Shown here: positions 1-7,750 of the stretch, one piece after another
Layout: the number at the start of each line of letters is the position of its first letter
Numbering within the stretch: position 1 is the stretch's first letter
DNA from: Ruminococcus sp. CAG:488
GTDB taxonomy: Bacteria; Bacillota; Clostridia; Oscillospirales; Acutalibacteraceae
Assembly: GCA_000434055.1 (NCBI GenBank)
Contig: HF999649.1
Location: forward strand, 128,730 to 154,336
DNA: 25,607 nucleotides
Direction of reading: 5' to 3'
Made by a program: the position numbers and the translations under genes
The notes under the pieces: generated by a model
Told to the model about the DNA's origin: nothing
Database searches by the model: none
What the model saw: only the letters and a program-made list of their open reading frames with translations

Positions 1-2
1 AA

Positions 3-25
3 CGGCGGAATACTATATTCCGCCG
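3..25 (+). promoter_or_regulatory. Stem-loop just upstream of tsf
   Basis: A perfect 10-bp inverted repeat (CGGCGGAATA at 3-12, TATTCCGCCG at 16-25) with a CTA loop is followed by AAATTTTA. It ends 15 bases before the tsf ribosome site AGGAGG (39-44). In most bacteria rpsB lies directly upstream of tsf, so this is probably the rpsB-tsf intergenic hairpin, acting as a partial terminator or an mRNA processing or stability element. The T tract is short, so full termination is doubtful. Confidence 0.5.
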
Positions 26-50
26 AAATTTTAAATCAGGAGGAATTATC

Positions 51-1145
51 ATGAATTTTACAGCTAAAGACGTTCAGGCTCTCCGTGAGAAGACCGGAGC
101 AGGCATGATGGACTGTAAGAAGGCTCTTACAGAGACAGACGGCGACATGGACAAGGCAGTAGACGTACTTCGCGAGAAGGGTCTTGCTTCCGCAGCCAAG
201 AAGGCAGGCCGTATCGCAGCCGAGGGCGTTGTTGTTGCATATTATGACGAGGCAGCCAAGGTTGCTTCAATGGTAGAAGTTAACTGCGAGACAGACTTCG
301 TTGCAAAGAACGAGAAGTTTGTTGAGCTTGCAAATAAGATTGCCGTTACAGTTGCCGAGAAGAATCCGGCAGACGTTGACGCTCTCCTTGCTATGACCCT
401 TTCGGGCAGTGACGAGACAGTTGCCGACGCTGTTCAGGAGCTTTTCCTTACAATCCGTGAGAACATGAAGGTTCGCCGTTTTGTAAGAGTTGAGGGTGAC
501 GTTGCATCCTACATCCACGGCGCAGGCGCAGTAGGCGTACTTGTAAAATTTGACACAGACGTTGCCGGCAATGCAGAGTTCAAGGATATGGGCAAGAACG
601 TTGCAATGCAGATCGCAGCTATGAATCCCGAGTATCTCAGCAAGGACTGCATCTCCGACGATGAGCTTGCTAAGATGAAGTCGATCACAATCGACAGCTC
701 ACTCAACAAGCCTGACACACTTCCGAAGCCGATTCTTAACAGCCTCTTTGCTAAGGCAGTTGACGGCAAGCTTTTCTCAGATGAGGATCTTGCAGCCTAT
801 GAGGAGCAGAAGAACAACAAGTTCCTTTTCAACTTCCTTTCAGACAAGGCTGTTGCAACACTCGTTGAGCTCGCTATGGCAAGCAAGGACGAGATCGTTG
901 CCAACAAGATCTTCGCCGGCGCTGTTGACGGACGTATGAAGAAGCAGCTCAAGGAAGTTTGCCTTCTCGAGCAGGCATTTGTTCGCACAGACCTCTTCGA
1001 CGGTAACGTTGCAGGCTACATCGCAGACGTAGCCAAGAAGCTCGGCGGTTCCATCAAGGCTGTAAGCTTTGTTCGCTTTGAGAAGGGCGAAGGAATCGAA
1101 AAGAGAAGCGATGATTTTGCCGCAGAAGTTGCAAGCATGATGTAA
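51..1145 (+). CDS. tsf: Translation elongation factor Ts (with internal duplication)
   Basis: This is the guanine-nucleotide exchange factor for EF-Tu in the cytoplasm. The N-terminal UBA-like module and signature are clear (LREKTGAGMMDCKKAL, residues about 11-26), as are the core motifs VEVNCETDFVA and the C-terminal KEVCLLEQAFV. ATG at 51 follows AGGAGG with normal spacing. At 364 residues it is longer than the usual 290-310. The extra length lies at about 215-285, where a KPxxL...AVDGK block (220-240) resembles the normal KDEIV...AVDGR block (about 275-295), as if the segment before the C-terminal coiled coil had been duplicated and one copy diverged. The reading frame is intact and codon use is of the highly expressed type (many AAG, GAG, GTT, CTT codons), so the gene looks functional. 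Confidence 0.97.
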   Translation: MNFTAKDVQALREKTGAGMMDCKKALTETDGDMDKAVDVLREKGLASAAKKAGRIAAEGVVVAYYDEAAKVASMVEVNCETDFVAKNEKFVELANKIAVTVAEKNPADVDALLAMTLSGSDETVADAVQELFLTIRENMKVRRFVRVEGDVASYIHGAGAVGVLVKFDTDVAGNAEFKDMGKNVAMQIAAMNPEYLSKDCISDDELAKMKSITIDSSLNKPDTLPKPILNSLFAKAVDGKLFSDEDLAAYEEQKNNKFLFNFLSDKAVATLVELAMASKDEIVANKIFAGAVDGRMKKQLKEVCLLEQAFVRTDLFDGNVAGYIADVAKKLGGSIKAVSFVRFEKGEGIEKRSDDFAAEVASMM

Positions 1146-1164
1146 TTTCATCAATATAAAATGT

Positions 1165-1191
1165 ATCCCCTGCTTCGGCAGGGGATTTTTT
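1165..1191 (+). terminator. Rho-independent terminator of tsf
   Basis: Stem ATCCCCTGC / GCAGGGGAT (1165-1173 with 1178-1186) closes a UUCG tetraloop and is followed by a T run, 20 bases after the tsf stop codon. Confidence 0.93.
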
Positions 1192-1552
1192 GTTTTCGCT
1201 GACACCTTGTCAGGCTTCCTCTTCGAAACCGTTTGCTTGCCCTTTAGTGTGAGCTTTCACGGCTCATCCGTTACTTAGGGGTTGATTCAAGATAAAAGTG
1301 AAGAGTGAAAATAGTATGTAGCTTTGTGTATTGCATGTCCGCAAAGTCAGCTGAAATTAACGCGAATGACAAATGGTTGCCCTTACAAAAAGCTGAATTT
1401 TCAAAAATAATTTAAGTTAGATTTAATTTCAAGATACAATATGGGCATTGCACTATATGGTAAGTGCAAAAGAATGTTTTTACAAAGAAATTCGGTTAGA
1501 GCACAATTCGTATGAATTGATTCTAACTTCGGCTCAAAGAAATCTGCAAATA
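1192..1552. other. Non-coding gap with hairpins; holds copy A of a dispersed repeat
   Basis: No convincing gene lies here. Several stem-loops are visible: CTGACA/TGTCAG (1199-1213), TTGCACT/AGTGCAA (1448-1469), and a two-part stem GTTAGA...TCTAAC enclosing CAATTC/GAATTG (1495-1527). The part at 1439-1514 matches the reverse strand of 17353-17428. The gap is probably a relic or divergent copy of a structured intergenic element. Confidence 0.6.
1439..1514 (+). repeat. Dispersed intergenic repeat, copy A
   Basis: Aligned without gaps to the minus strand of 17353-17428, I count about 51 identical bases of 76. The best blocks are TAAGTGC and a 21-base stretch at 1494-1514 with 18 matches. Two alternative hairpins share the segment ATTGC: CAAT/ATTG (1437-1450, loop ATGGGC) and TTGCACT/AGTGCAA (1448-1469). 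Both have equivalents in copy B. Confidence 0.65.
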
Positions 1553-1583
1553 AAAAACCGACACGAACGTGCCGGTCTTTTTT
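1553..1583 (-). terminator. Terminator of the minus-strand lipoprotein genes
   Basis: Read on the minus strand, ACCGGCAC pairs with GTGTCGGT (one G-U pair) around a short loop and is followed by a run of T. It lies just past the stop codon of the small lipoprotein gene. The A run on the other arm could let it work in both directions. Confidence 0.88.
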
Positions 1584-1591
1584 AATACTAT

Positions 1592-1963
1592 TCAGCCTAT
1601 AACAGTGACCTTATATGCTTTGATCGTTTTAGGATTGTTCTTTGCGAGCTTTCCGTCGTAGGAGATTTCAAGCGTTGCTCCTATGGTGAGATCCTCACGG
1701 GTCAGCTCATTTCCGTTGGCATCATATATTTTATCCTTACCGCCGATGAACTTGATATACAAGCCGTCCTTATCGTAAAGCTCTTTATATACGCCGCCGA
1801 GATCCTGAACCTCAACAATAAAATTCTTATCGTCACCGTTCTTGATGCTGTAGTTTGCAATTATCGTGCTTGCGTTTGCTTCATCGTTCGCCGTCATTCC
1901 GCATGACGAGAGCATAAACAAGCCAATTAAAACAACAAGTGTCAAAGAAACAAATCTTTTCAT
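1592..1963 (-). CDS. Small lipoprotein, DUF3221-like
   Basis: A 123-residue secreted protein. Residues 1-20 form a lipoprotein signal peptide ending in the lipobox LSSC, with Cys21 as the lipid attachment site. The mature part has short beta-rich segments (IANYSIKNG, NFIVEVQD, GLYIKFIGG, DLTIGATLEISYDG), a pattern like the OB-fold-type DUF3221 proteins of Firmicutes; that assignment is tentative. The start codon lies 11 bases after the stop of the larger lipoprotein gene and is preceded by AGAGG, so the two are probably co-transcribed and end at the terminator just downstream. No catalytic motif is seen and its function is unknown. Confidence 0.75.
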   Translation of the reverse strand: MKRFVSLTLVVLIGLFMLSSCGMTANDEANASTIIANYSIKNGDDKNFIVEVQDLGGVYKELYDKDGLYIKFIGGKDKIYDANGNELTREDLTIGATLEISYDGKLAKNNPKTIKAYKVTVIG

Positions 1964-1974
1964 TGCTCAGCCTC

Positions 1975-3240
1975 TTATCTCCAAGACATATAAACGGTCT
2001 TGCCGTTCTCGCCTACCGCATATTTTGCGCTTCTTGAAGACTTCTCGTACTCTGCAACCGAAAGTCCCACAAATTTAATGCTTCTTGATCTCTTCGGAGA
2101 GTTGTGTTCTATCGTTGTTGTTTTCTCAAGTCCGCCGATAAATGCCTGAGCCTGCTCAGCGGTCTGGAAATTGATTACATACTCAGCCCTTAACTTTGCC
2201 GTCTGATCCGGATTTACAACATAGCTGCCTGCGCTGAGTGTTCCGGGGGTGAAGCCCGTGAGCCACCATGTTGTTGTCGGCGATCTCTGGAATAAAAGAT
2301 TGTATTTATTCTGATCGTCTGCATCCTGCCTGTAAACCTTAACGCTCATGTTGAGTTTCTCAGCATCCGTTACACAGTTGTAATATGTGCTGTTTGTAGA
2401 GCCGGGGTCACGGTTGTAAAGGCCAAGCTCCGCACCGATGAGCACAAGACCGTATTGACCCTTCCAGTACTGCATCATCCATTCCTTGTTGTTGTAGTTA
2501 AACTTAACACGGATGGTGTCATAGGAAATTGCGCCTGCGCCGGAAACATTATCGTATGTCTCCTCAAAGCCGAAGTTTCTCTGCCATGCGTCCTCAGCGG
2601 TATAGAAAACCTGATCCTTATTGCTGTACTTGAATCCGAAAAGGCCGGTATCCTTTCCATCCGGACCTACAACCGTCCAGCTGTCGGTTTCCGGGTCATA
2701 TTTGAATTTGAGCGACTGTGAAAAACGCTTAAGGCTTGCGTTGAGATCCTTTGCAAACTGCTTATAATCAAACTTTGTTTTGTCCGTCTTATTGTTTGAC
2801 GAATTGCCGCCGTTCGAGCCGCCGTTTGAGCCGCTGTTCGAGCCGCCGTTTGAGCTGCCGCCGTTGCTCGGAGTGTAGCTGCCGCCGCTGTTGCCGCTGC
2901 CGCCTGTTCCTCCGCCGACATAGCCTGCGTTTGTATCAAGCGTACCTATTGTGTTACCGTTTTGGTCGATAACATCGATCTGATTGACGGTCTGATCATA
3001 TTTCCACTGCTTGCCGCAGTCGTTACAGGTATATGTACCGTCGCCGTTGTCCTTAATATTCGTTGACTGACATACAGGGCAGCAAAGCTGATTGCCCATC
3101 TGGTCGATCACAGGCTCTGCGGCTCCGTCATTTTTCTTAGTCTGACCGATAAAGTTACAGCCGGGTAATATAGTAAGAATAATGAGCGTGAGAACACAGA
3201 TGATTGAGATCAGCCTGGTCTTTCTTCCTTTGTTTTCCAT
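1975..3240 (-). CDS. Lipoprotein with zinc ribbon and C-terminal DUF4474-like domain
   Basis: A 421-residue protein. A signal peptide ends in the lipobox LPGC (Cys28). A small zinc ribbon follows (Cys54-x2-Cys57 and Cys72-x2-Cys75), then a low-complexity Gly/Ser/Asn linker at about 105-153 that is visible in the DNA as a repetitive GCCGCC-rich tract. The C-terminal domain (about 155-415) contains KEWMMQYWKGQYGLVLIGAE, typical of the DUF4474 family of Clostridia; that call is from memory. The product should be anchored to the outer face of the cytoplasmic membrane. A cysteine zinc ribbon on that side is unusual. GGAGG lies 13 bases upstream of the ATG, slightly far, and no better start is seen. 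It is first in a two-gene unit with its own promoter. Confidence 0.8.
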   Translation of the reverse strand: MENKGRKTRLISIICVLTLIILTILPGCNFIGQTKKNDGAAEPVIDQMGNQLCCPVCQSTNIKDNGDGTYTCNDCGKQWKYDQTVNQIDVIDQNGNTIGTLDTNAGYVGGGTGGSGNSGGSYTPSNGGSSNGGSNSGSNGGSNGGNSSNNKTDKTKFDYKQFAKDLNASLKRFSQSLKFKYDPETDSWTVVGPDGKDTGLFGFKYSNKDQVFYTAEDAWQRNFGFEETYDNVSGAGAISYDTIRVKFNYNNKEWMMQYWKGQYGLVLIGAELGLYNRDPGSTNSTYYNCVTDAEKLNMSVKVYRQDADDQNKYNLLFQRSPTTTWWLTGFTPGTLSAGSYVVNPDQTAKLRAEYVINFQTAEQAQAFIGGLEKTTTIEHNSPKRSRSIKFVGLSVAEYEKSSRSAKYAVGENGKTVYMSWR

Positions 3241-3272
3241 CTCTTCTTCTGAACCTCCGTAAATTTTTTATC

Positions 3273-3301
3273 ATTATATCATATTACTTCAAAAAAAGCA
3301 A
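3273..3301 (-). promoter_or_regulatory. Promoter for the lipoprotein pair
   Basis: On the minus strand, -35 TTGCTT (3301-3296) and -10 TATAAT (3278-3273) are 17 bases apart and about 35 bases upstream of the ATG at 3240. Confidence 0.7.
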
Positions 3302-3326
3302 CTGAATATTTTGCCTGCAAAAATCA

Positions 3327-3355
3327 TTGACTAAAATGATAAAAAAGTATATAAT
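3327..3355 (+). promoter_or_regulatory. Promoter for the kinase/two-component operon
   Basis: TTGACT (3327-3332), a 17-base spacer and TATAAT (3350-3355) lie upstream of the start at 3409. It diverges from the lipoprotein promoter, and the two -35 elements are only 25 bases apart. Confidence 0.8.
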
Positions 3356-3408
3356 AAATCAAATAATGGTTAGTGTGCCATATTGTAATAATTGTTAGGA
3401 GCTTTTTT

Positions 3409-4539
3409 ATGAAGGAGATCGAGACATCGTCCTTGAAAAATATAATTGACACTTTTCCGTTCAGCGGCGAGCCAATAAGCATCAAGTCAACCGATACCGG
3501 TCTTATTAACTCGACCTATATGCTCACCTTTTCAGACGGAAATCAGGACTTTCAATATGTTCTGCAAAAAATAAATACGAATGTATTCAAAAAACCTGAC
3601 GAGCTTATGTCAAATATTATGAATGTAACGGGCTTTCTCCGCAATAAGATAAATCTTTCGGGCGGAAATGCGGCACGGGAAACTCTGACGTTTCTTTATA
3701 CCAAAGAAAATACGCCCTATTACCGCGATGAAAACGGCGGCTGCTGGAGAAGCTATAAATATATCGGAAAATGCTATACATGCGACAAAATCGATTCCGA
3801 AATCAAGGCTTTCCGTTCCGGCAAGGCTTTCGGTAAATTTCAAAATATGCTCTCGGACTACCCTGCCGCGAATCTTTTTGAGACTATCCCCCATTTTCAT
3901 GACACTCCTTCAAGATATGAGGCACTGAAAAAGGCTGTTAAAGATAACCTTTCCGGCAGACTTCAAAGCGTTAAAAACGAGCTTTCATTTGCTCTTGACC
4001 GTGAAATGGACGCTTCAAAGCTTGTTGACCTTGCCGCTGAGGACAAAATCCCTATGAGAGTAACTCATAACGACACAAAAATAAACAACGTCCTTTTTGA
4101 CAGCATCACAAACGAGGCTATTTGCGTTATCGACCTCGACACAATCATGCCCGGTCTTTCTCTCTATGACTTTGGCGACAGTATCCGCTCCGGCGCCGTA
4201 ACATCGGACGAGAACGAGCAGGATCTCGATAAATACGGTCTTGATATTGCTCTTTTCAAGAGCTATACAGAGGGTTTCCTTTCCGAAGCCGGACATGCTC
4301 TCAACGATGAGGAGATTGCAAACCTTGCCTTCTCGGCCAAGCTTATGACCCTTGAATGCGGAGTGAGATTTCTAACCGATTATCTCAACGGAGATACATA
4401 TTTCAAAACCGATTATCCCGAGCATAATCTTGTCAGATGCAGGACACAGTTCAAGCTCGTTGAGGACATAGAGAAGCATTTGGACGAAATGAACACTTGC
4501 GTTGATGAGATATACAGGAGGAGTTTGATTGAAGGCTGA
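3409..4539 (+). CDS. NahK-like sugar kinase (APH phosphotransferase fold)
   Basis: A 376-residue cytoplasmic kinase of the aminoglycoside-phosphotransferase fold. The catalytic loop is HNDTKINN (His220-Asn221-Asp222), and the metal-binding motif VIDLDT (Asp242, Asp244) is followed by YDFGDSIRSGA. These motifs and the length match N-acetylhexosamine 1-kinase (NahK) of bifidobacteria and its clostridial relatives, which phosphorylate GlcNAc/GalNAc at C1. The exact substrate cannot be read from sequence. I chose ATG 3409 because TAGGAG lies 7 bases upstream; a GTG at 3373 in the same frame lacks a ribosome site. The 3' end overlaps the next gene by 11 bases, so the two are translationally coupled. 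No lacto-N-biose phosphorylase or sugar transporter is adjacent, unlike the bifidobacterial cluster. Confidence 0.85.
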   Translation: MKEIETSSLKNIIDTFPFSGEPISIKSTDTGLINSTYMLTFSDGNQDFQYVLQKINTNVFKKPDELMSNIMNVTGFLRNKINLSGGNAARETLTFLYTKENTPYYRDENGGCWRSYKYIGKCYTCDKIDSEIKAFRSGKAFGKFQNMLSDYPAANLFETIPHFHDTPSRYEALKKAVKDNLSGRLQSVKNELSFALDREMDASKLVDLAAEDKIPMRVTHNDTKINNVLFDSITNEAICVIDLDTIMPGLSLYDFGDSIRSGAVTSDENEQDLDKYGLDIALFKSYTEGFLSEAGHALNDEEIANLAFSAKLMTLECGVRFLTDYLNGDTYFKTDYPEHNLVRCRTQFKLVEDIEKHLDEMNTCVDEIYRRSLIEG

Positions 4540-5389
4540 GAAAAAAGGAATTGTCATTATTTCGGCGGTCATAGCGATAGCCGTTGTCACGACAATAATC
4601 CTTATTCCTCTTTTAAGGCACAATTCCGTATCGGGATATATGAAAGAGGATATAAAAAATGTTGATAACATTTCCCTCATCTCCCGATGCAGTGAGATCG
4701 GCGGTAAGAAAAACTCCGTTGCCGGCGTTAAGGAAAGCGTAAGACTCGGCGCAAATGCAGTTATTGTTGACCTTTGCTTTCGCAAGGACGGAACGCCCGT
4801 AATCACCGATAACTATTCAAATGCCGACAGTGCCGAAACCGTTGAGGAGCTCTTCAAGGCGATGAGCGAGGATAAATTCAGGAAAATCGGGATTTATCTC
4901 AACATTGTTCAGCTTTCGGACATTTCAAAGCTTAACACCCTTGCCGTGAGCTATAATATGCTTGACAGGCTGTTTCTCATCGGCATTGATTCCGACCGAT
5001 ATGATCTCATAAGCTCGGACGATACAATAATTCCCATTTTGCTTGACTACACATTCGGCTCCGATGAGCTTGCGTCAGTTAAAAGCGGCAAATTCAAAAG
5101 ACCCGATATTCTTGAAGAAAAGGGTGCGTTGGGACTTGTTCTGGACAATTCGCAAATTACACCCGAGCTGGTTGAGACTCTGAACGATTACGGCATTATT
5201 TTCCTCGTCGACGGAGTTGACGGTACTGCGGAAATGTGCAAAACCATACTTAACGGAACGGGAAACATCATTGTTACCGATATCAAAGAAGCGAGAGAAA
5301 CGCTTGACAAATGGACTGAAAAAATACAGGAACGCTACAAAAAGTCCGTGGATAAATCAATAAAAGAGCTTTCAAAAGAAGCAGAATAA
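4529..5389 (+). CDS. Membrane-anchored degenerate glycerophosphodiesterase-like protein
   Basis: A 286-residue protein with one N-terminal membrane helix (about 8-29) and an extracellular TIM-barrel-like domain. The segment at about 48-95 follows the GDPD pattern (HRG...ENT...GAD-x-E-x-D...KDG-x-PV-x-HD) but the catalytic residues are changed. His-Arg is Ser52-Arg53, the ENT glutamate is Lys61, the first acidic ligand is Ile79 (only Asp81 remains), and the HD pair reads Thr93-Asp94-Asn95. It is therefore probably a pseudoenzyme or a binding domain. The start is TTG at 4529 with AGGAGGAG 5 bases upstream, overlapping the kinase gene. The tail (about 262-286) is a charged helix rich in Lys and Glu. 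Its place before a two-component pair suggests a sensing or accessory role, which is inference. Confidence 0.7.
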   Translation: MKAEKKGIVIISAVIAIAVVTTIILIPLLRHNSVSGYMKEDIKNVDNISLISRCSEIGGKKNSVAGVKESVRLGANAVIVDLCFRKDGTPVITDNYSNADSAETVEELFKAMSEDKFRKIGIYLNIVQLSDISKLNTLAVSYNMLDRLFLIGIDSDRYDLISSDDTIIPILLDYTFGSDELASVKSGKFKRPDILEEKGALGLVLDNSQITPELVETLNDYGIIFLVDGVDGTAEMCKTILNGTGNIIVTDIKEARETLDKWTEKIQERYKKSVDKSIKELSKEAE

Positions 5390-5416
5390 TATTAAACTGA
5401 AACAGGAGTGGTAAAC

Positions 5417-6100
5417 ATGGCAAAAATTCTTATTGCAGACGACGAAAGCAAGCTTCGCAGACTGGTCTGTGATTTTCTCAGACGTTCGGGTCACACCCCC
5501 GTTGAGGCAAGCACCGGTCGTGAGGTCCTCGATATTTTCAATTCTGATGAAAAAATCGATCTTTATCTTCTTGACATCATGATTCCTGAGGTTGACGGAT
5601 GGGAAATCTGCCGTCAGATTCGCAAGACCTCTTCTGTTCCCATTATCCTCCTCACGGCAAGAAGTGCCGAATACGATCAGATTATGGGCTTTGACGCAGG
5701 CGCCGACGACTATGTTACAAAGCCGTTCAGTCTTGCGGTTCTCATGAAAAGAATTGACGTTCTTCTCAAGCGTTCGGCTTCGGGTAAGGTAAGAACGGAT
5801 AAGGACATAATCTCCCTTGACGGCTTGCTCATCAACAATGACGCTCATCAGGTTACAATTGACGGTAAGCCTGTCGAGCTTACGCTGAAGGAATACAATA
5901 TTCTTGAGAAGCTTATTTCAAGCCGAGGAAGAGTATATACAAGAGAACAGCTCCTCGATGATATCTGGGGCTATGATTATGTCGGCGACACAAGAAACGT
6001 TGATTCCCATGTTGCACGTTTGCGCGGCAAGCTCGGCGTATGGGGCTCAAATCATCTTAAAACAATTTACGGCATAGGTTATAAAATTGAGGTGAACTGA
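5417..6100 (+). CDS. OmpR/PhoB-family response regulator
   Basis: A 227-residue cytoplasmic transcription factor. The receiver domain (1-120) has the acidic pair Asp8-Asp9, phosphoacceptor Asp53 (YLLDIMIPEVDG), Thr80 and Lys102 (VTKPF). The winged-helix effector domain (about 130-227) has the family features LTLKEYNILEKL, DDIWGYDY and RNVDSHVARLRGKL. ATG at 5417 has AGGAG 8 bases upstream; a GTG three codons earlier lies within that site. It is followed after one base by the sensor kinase gene, so the two form a cognate pair. The target genes cannot be told from the window. Confidence 0.95.
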   Translation: MAKILIADDESKLRRLVCDFLRRSGHTPVEASTGREVLDIFNSDEKIDLYLLDIMIPEVDGWEICRQIRKTSSVPIILLTARSAEYDQIMGFDAGADDYVTKPFSLAVLMKRIDVLLKRSASGKVRTDKDIISLDGLLINNDAHQVTIDGKPVELTLKEYNILEKLISSRGRVYTREQLLDDIWGYDYVGDTRNVDSHVARLRGKLGVWGSNHLKTIYGIGYKIEVN

Positions 6101-6101
6101 T

Positions 6102-7676
6102 TTGAGTCCTCCGAAGAATGCAGAGGACAAGCCGCTTGTCCGCAACATGAAAGCACAGGTATTTCTTCAATTTGTGCTCATATTCATGGTTATTCTCTGC
6201 GTTATCCTGCTGACTTCAACCTCGCTTTATACCAACATCATCACAGGAATGACGCTTTCAAATCTCCGTGATGCGGTCGATGAGGTTAAGCTTATTGATG
6301 TTACAAGGACCGACAATGTCACCCACAGCGTTGAGGAAATCGAGCGAAAGCTTTCTGTTTTCATTGAGGTCTACAGCAAAGACCCGGGTGACAAGGATGA
6401 CGAATACTCTCGGATTATTTACGCTAAATTCGCCTATGACAGTTTCTATGACCGTGAAGGAAAAAGATCCTACAGTCAAAGCACCACTTCATTTGTCGGT
6501 TTCAGAGACGGAATTTTTGAAATCGACAGAAAATACGGGGACGGAAGCTATGTCGGAAAGCTGAAAAATCTCAACAACACATATGAGTTCTATGTCCTTG
6601 CGGCTCCCGGCAGAAAAACGTCAACGCAGATTGTTGCAGCCGTTCCGTTTTCTACGATTGAACAGCAGGCAAGAACCGTCAGCATAACAATGGGACTTAT
6701 CATACTAGTTGTGTTTATTGCCGTAAGCATCGTTGTTTATTTCTATGTAACACAGATTACAAGACCGATCAAGAAAATCACCGAGATCACGCAGCGAATG
6801 GCAGTTGAGGACGATCCCAATCTCCGAATTCCTTCAGGCGGAAAAAGTGTTAATACCGAGGTTGACGCTTCCATCGAAAGCATCAATGCCATGTATTCAT
6901 CATGGATGATAACCAAGGAAAAGCTTGCCGAAAGGTCGGAATTTCTGCTCGAACAGCTTCACGAAAAAGAGCTTGAGAAAAAATACCGCGAGGATTTTAT
7001 TGCCGGCACATCCCATGAGCTGAAAACACCGATAGCTATTATCCAGGGCTATGCAGAGGGAGCAAAATATGCGCTTGACGATAAGGAAACGATCAACGAA
7101 TACTGCGATACCATAATCGACGAATGTACAAGAATGAACGACCTTGTTGTTAGCATGATGAGTCTTTCGAATATCCAGCAAAACTCGGATTCTCTCAACT
7201 ATGAGAACTTTTCAATCACCGATTTTATCGCGGACGACCTTGCTTCCCATTCAATTGTGTTCAAAAAGCACGGGATTAAAGTTGAAAACCTCATTCACAA
7301 GCAAATAATAGGAAAGGCGGATTTGAAGAAGCTTCCGTTTGTTTTAAACAATCTTATTTCAAACGCAATTTCCTATATTGGAGGCGACCCGAAAATTATC
7401 CGCATCCGCTTTGAGGATGTCGGACTTTCCTACAGGATTTTTGTTTTCAATTCGGGCGACAATATCCCCGATGATGTTCTTGAAAAGCTTTGGTTCAGCT
7501 TCTACCGCCACGATGCGGCAAGAATGAGAAACGAGGGACATTTCGGGCTCGGACTTTCAATAGTAAAAGGAATTCAGGACGCTCACTCCGAGCAGTGCGG
7601 TGTCAACAATGCTGAAGGCGGTGTCGAATTCTGGTTTGATATCGGAAAAGGCTCGTTTGACAGCGACGAAGAATAA
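6102..7676 (+). CDS. Sensor histidine kinase, HAMP type
   Basis: A 524-residue membrane kinase. Transmembrane helices at about 17-43 and 193-216 flank a roughly 150-residue extracytoplasmic sensor region. HAMP follows (about 213-270, with TRPIKKI), then a HisKA domain with His305 in GTSHELKTP, and an HATPase domain with the N box (LNNLISNA), the G1 region (NSGDNIP) and G2 box (FGLGLSIVKGI). The start is TTG at 6102, one base after the regulator's stop codon, with GAGGTG 7 bases upstream. The signal is unknown, and no cysteine or ligand signature stands out in the sensor region. The upstream phosphodiesterase-like protein could share the extracellular space with this domain. Confidence 0.94.
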   Translation: MSPPKNAEDKPLVRNMKAQVFLQFVLIFMVILCVILLTSTSLYTNIITGMTLSNLRDAVDEVKLIDVTRTDNVTHSVEEIERKLSVFIEVYSKDPGDKDDEYSRIIYAKFAYDSFYDREGKRSYSQSTTSFVGFRDGIFEIDRKYGDGSYVGKLKNLNNTYEFYVLAAPGRKTSTQIVAAVPFSTIEQQARTVSITMGLIILVVFIAVSIVVYFYVTQITRPIKKITEITQRMAVEDDPNLRIPSGGKSVNTEVDASIESINAMYSSWMITKEKLAERSEFLLEQLHEKELEKKYREDFIAGTSHELKTPIAIIQGYAEGAKYALDDKETINEYCDTIIDECTRMNDLVVSMMSLSNIQQNSDSLNYENFSITDFIADDLASHSIVFKKHGIKVENLIHKQIIGKADLKKLPFVLNNLISNAISYIGGDPKIIRIRFEDVGLSYRIFVFNSGDNIPDDVLEKLWFSFYRHDAARMRNEGHFGLGLSIVKGIQDAHSEQCGVNNAEGGVEFWFDIGKGSFDSDEE

Positions 7677-7682
7677 CAAAGC

Positions 7683-7722
7683 AACAGACTGTATCGGCAT
7701 TGATCTGCTGATACAGCCTGTT
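7683..7722 (+). terminator. Terminator-like hairpin between convergent genes
   Basis: AACAG pairs with CTGTT, enclosing CTGTATC/GATACAG and GCA/TGC. The tail TATATTTTAGTC is T-rich but interrupted. It lies between the sensor kinase (plus) and dapL (minus), so it is likely the end of the kinase operon. Confidence 0.6.
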
Positions 7723-7750
7723 ATATTTTAGTCTATCTTTTTCTGAATAA

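Noticed and set aside
840..1205. Minus-strand frame of 121 codons over the end of tsf
   Set aside because: It runs through the tsf terminator and has no ribosome site; it is antisense to a highly expressed gene.
3373..3408. Upstream GTG start for the NahK-like kinase
   Set aside because: It has no ribosome site, whereas ATG 3409 has TAGGAG at 7 bases; the extra 12 residues have no family counterpart.
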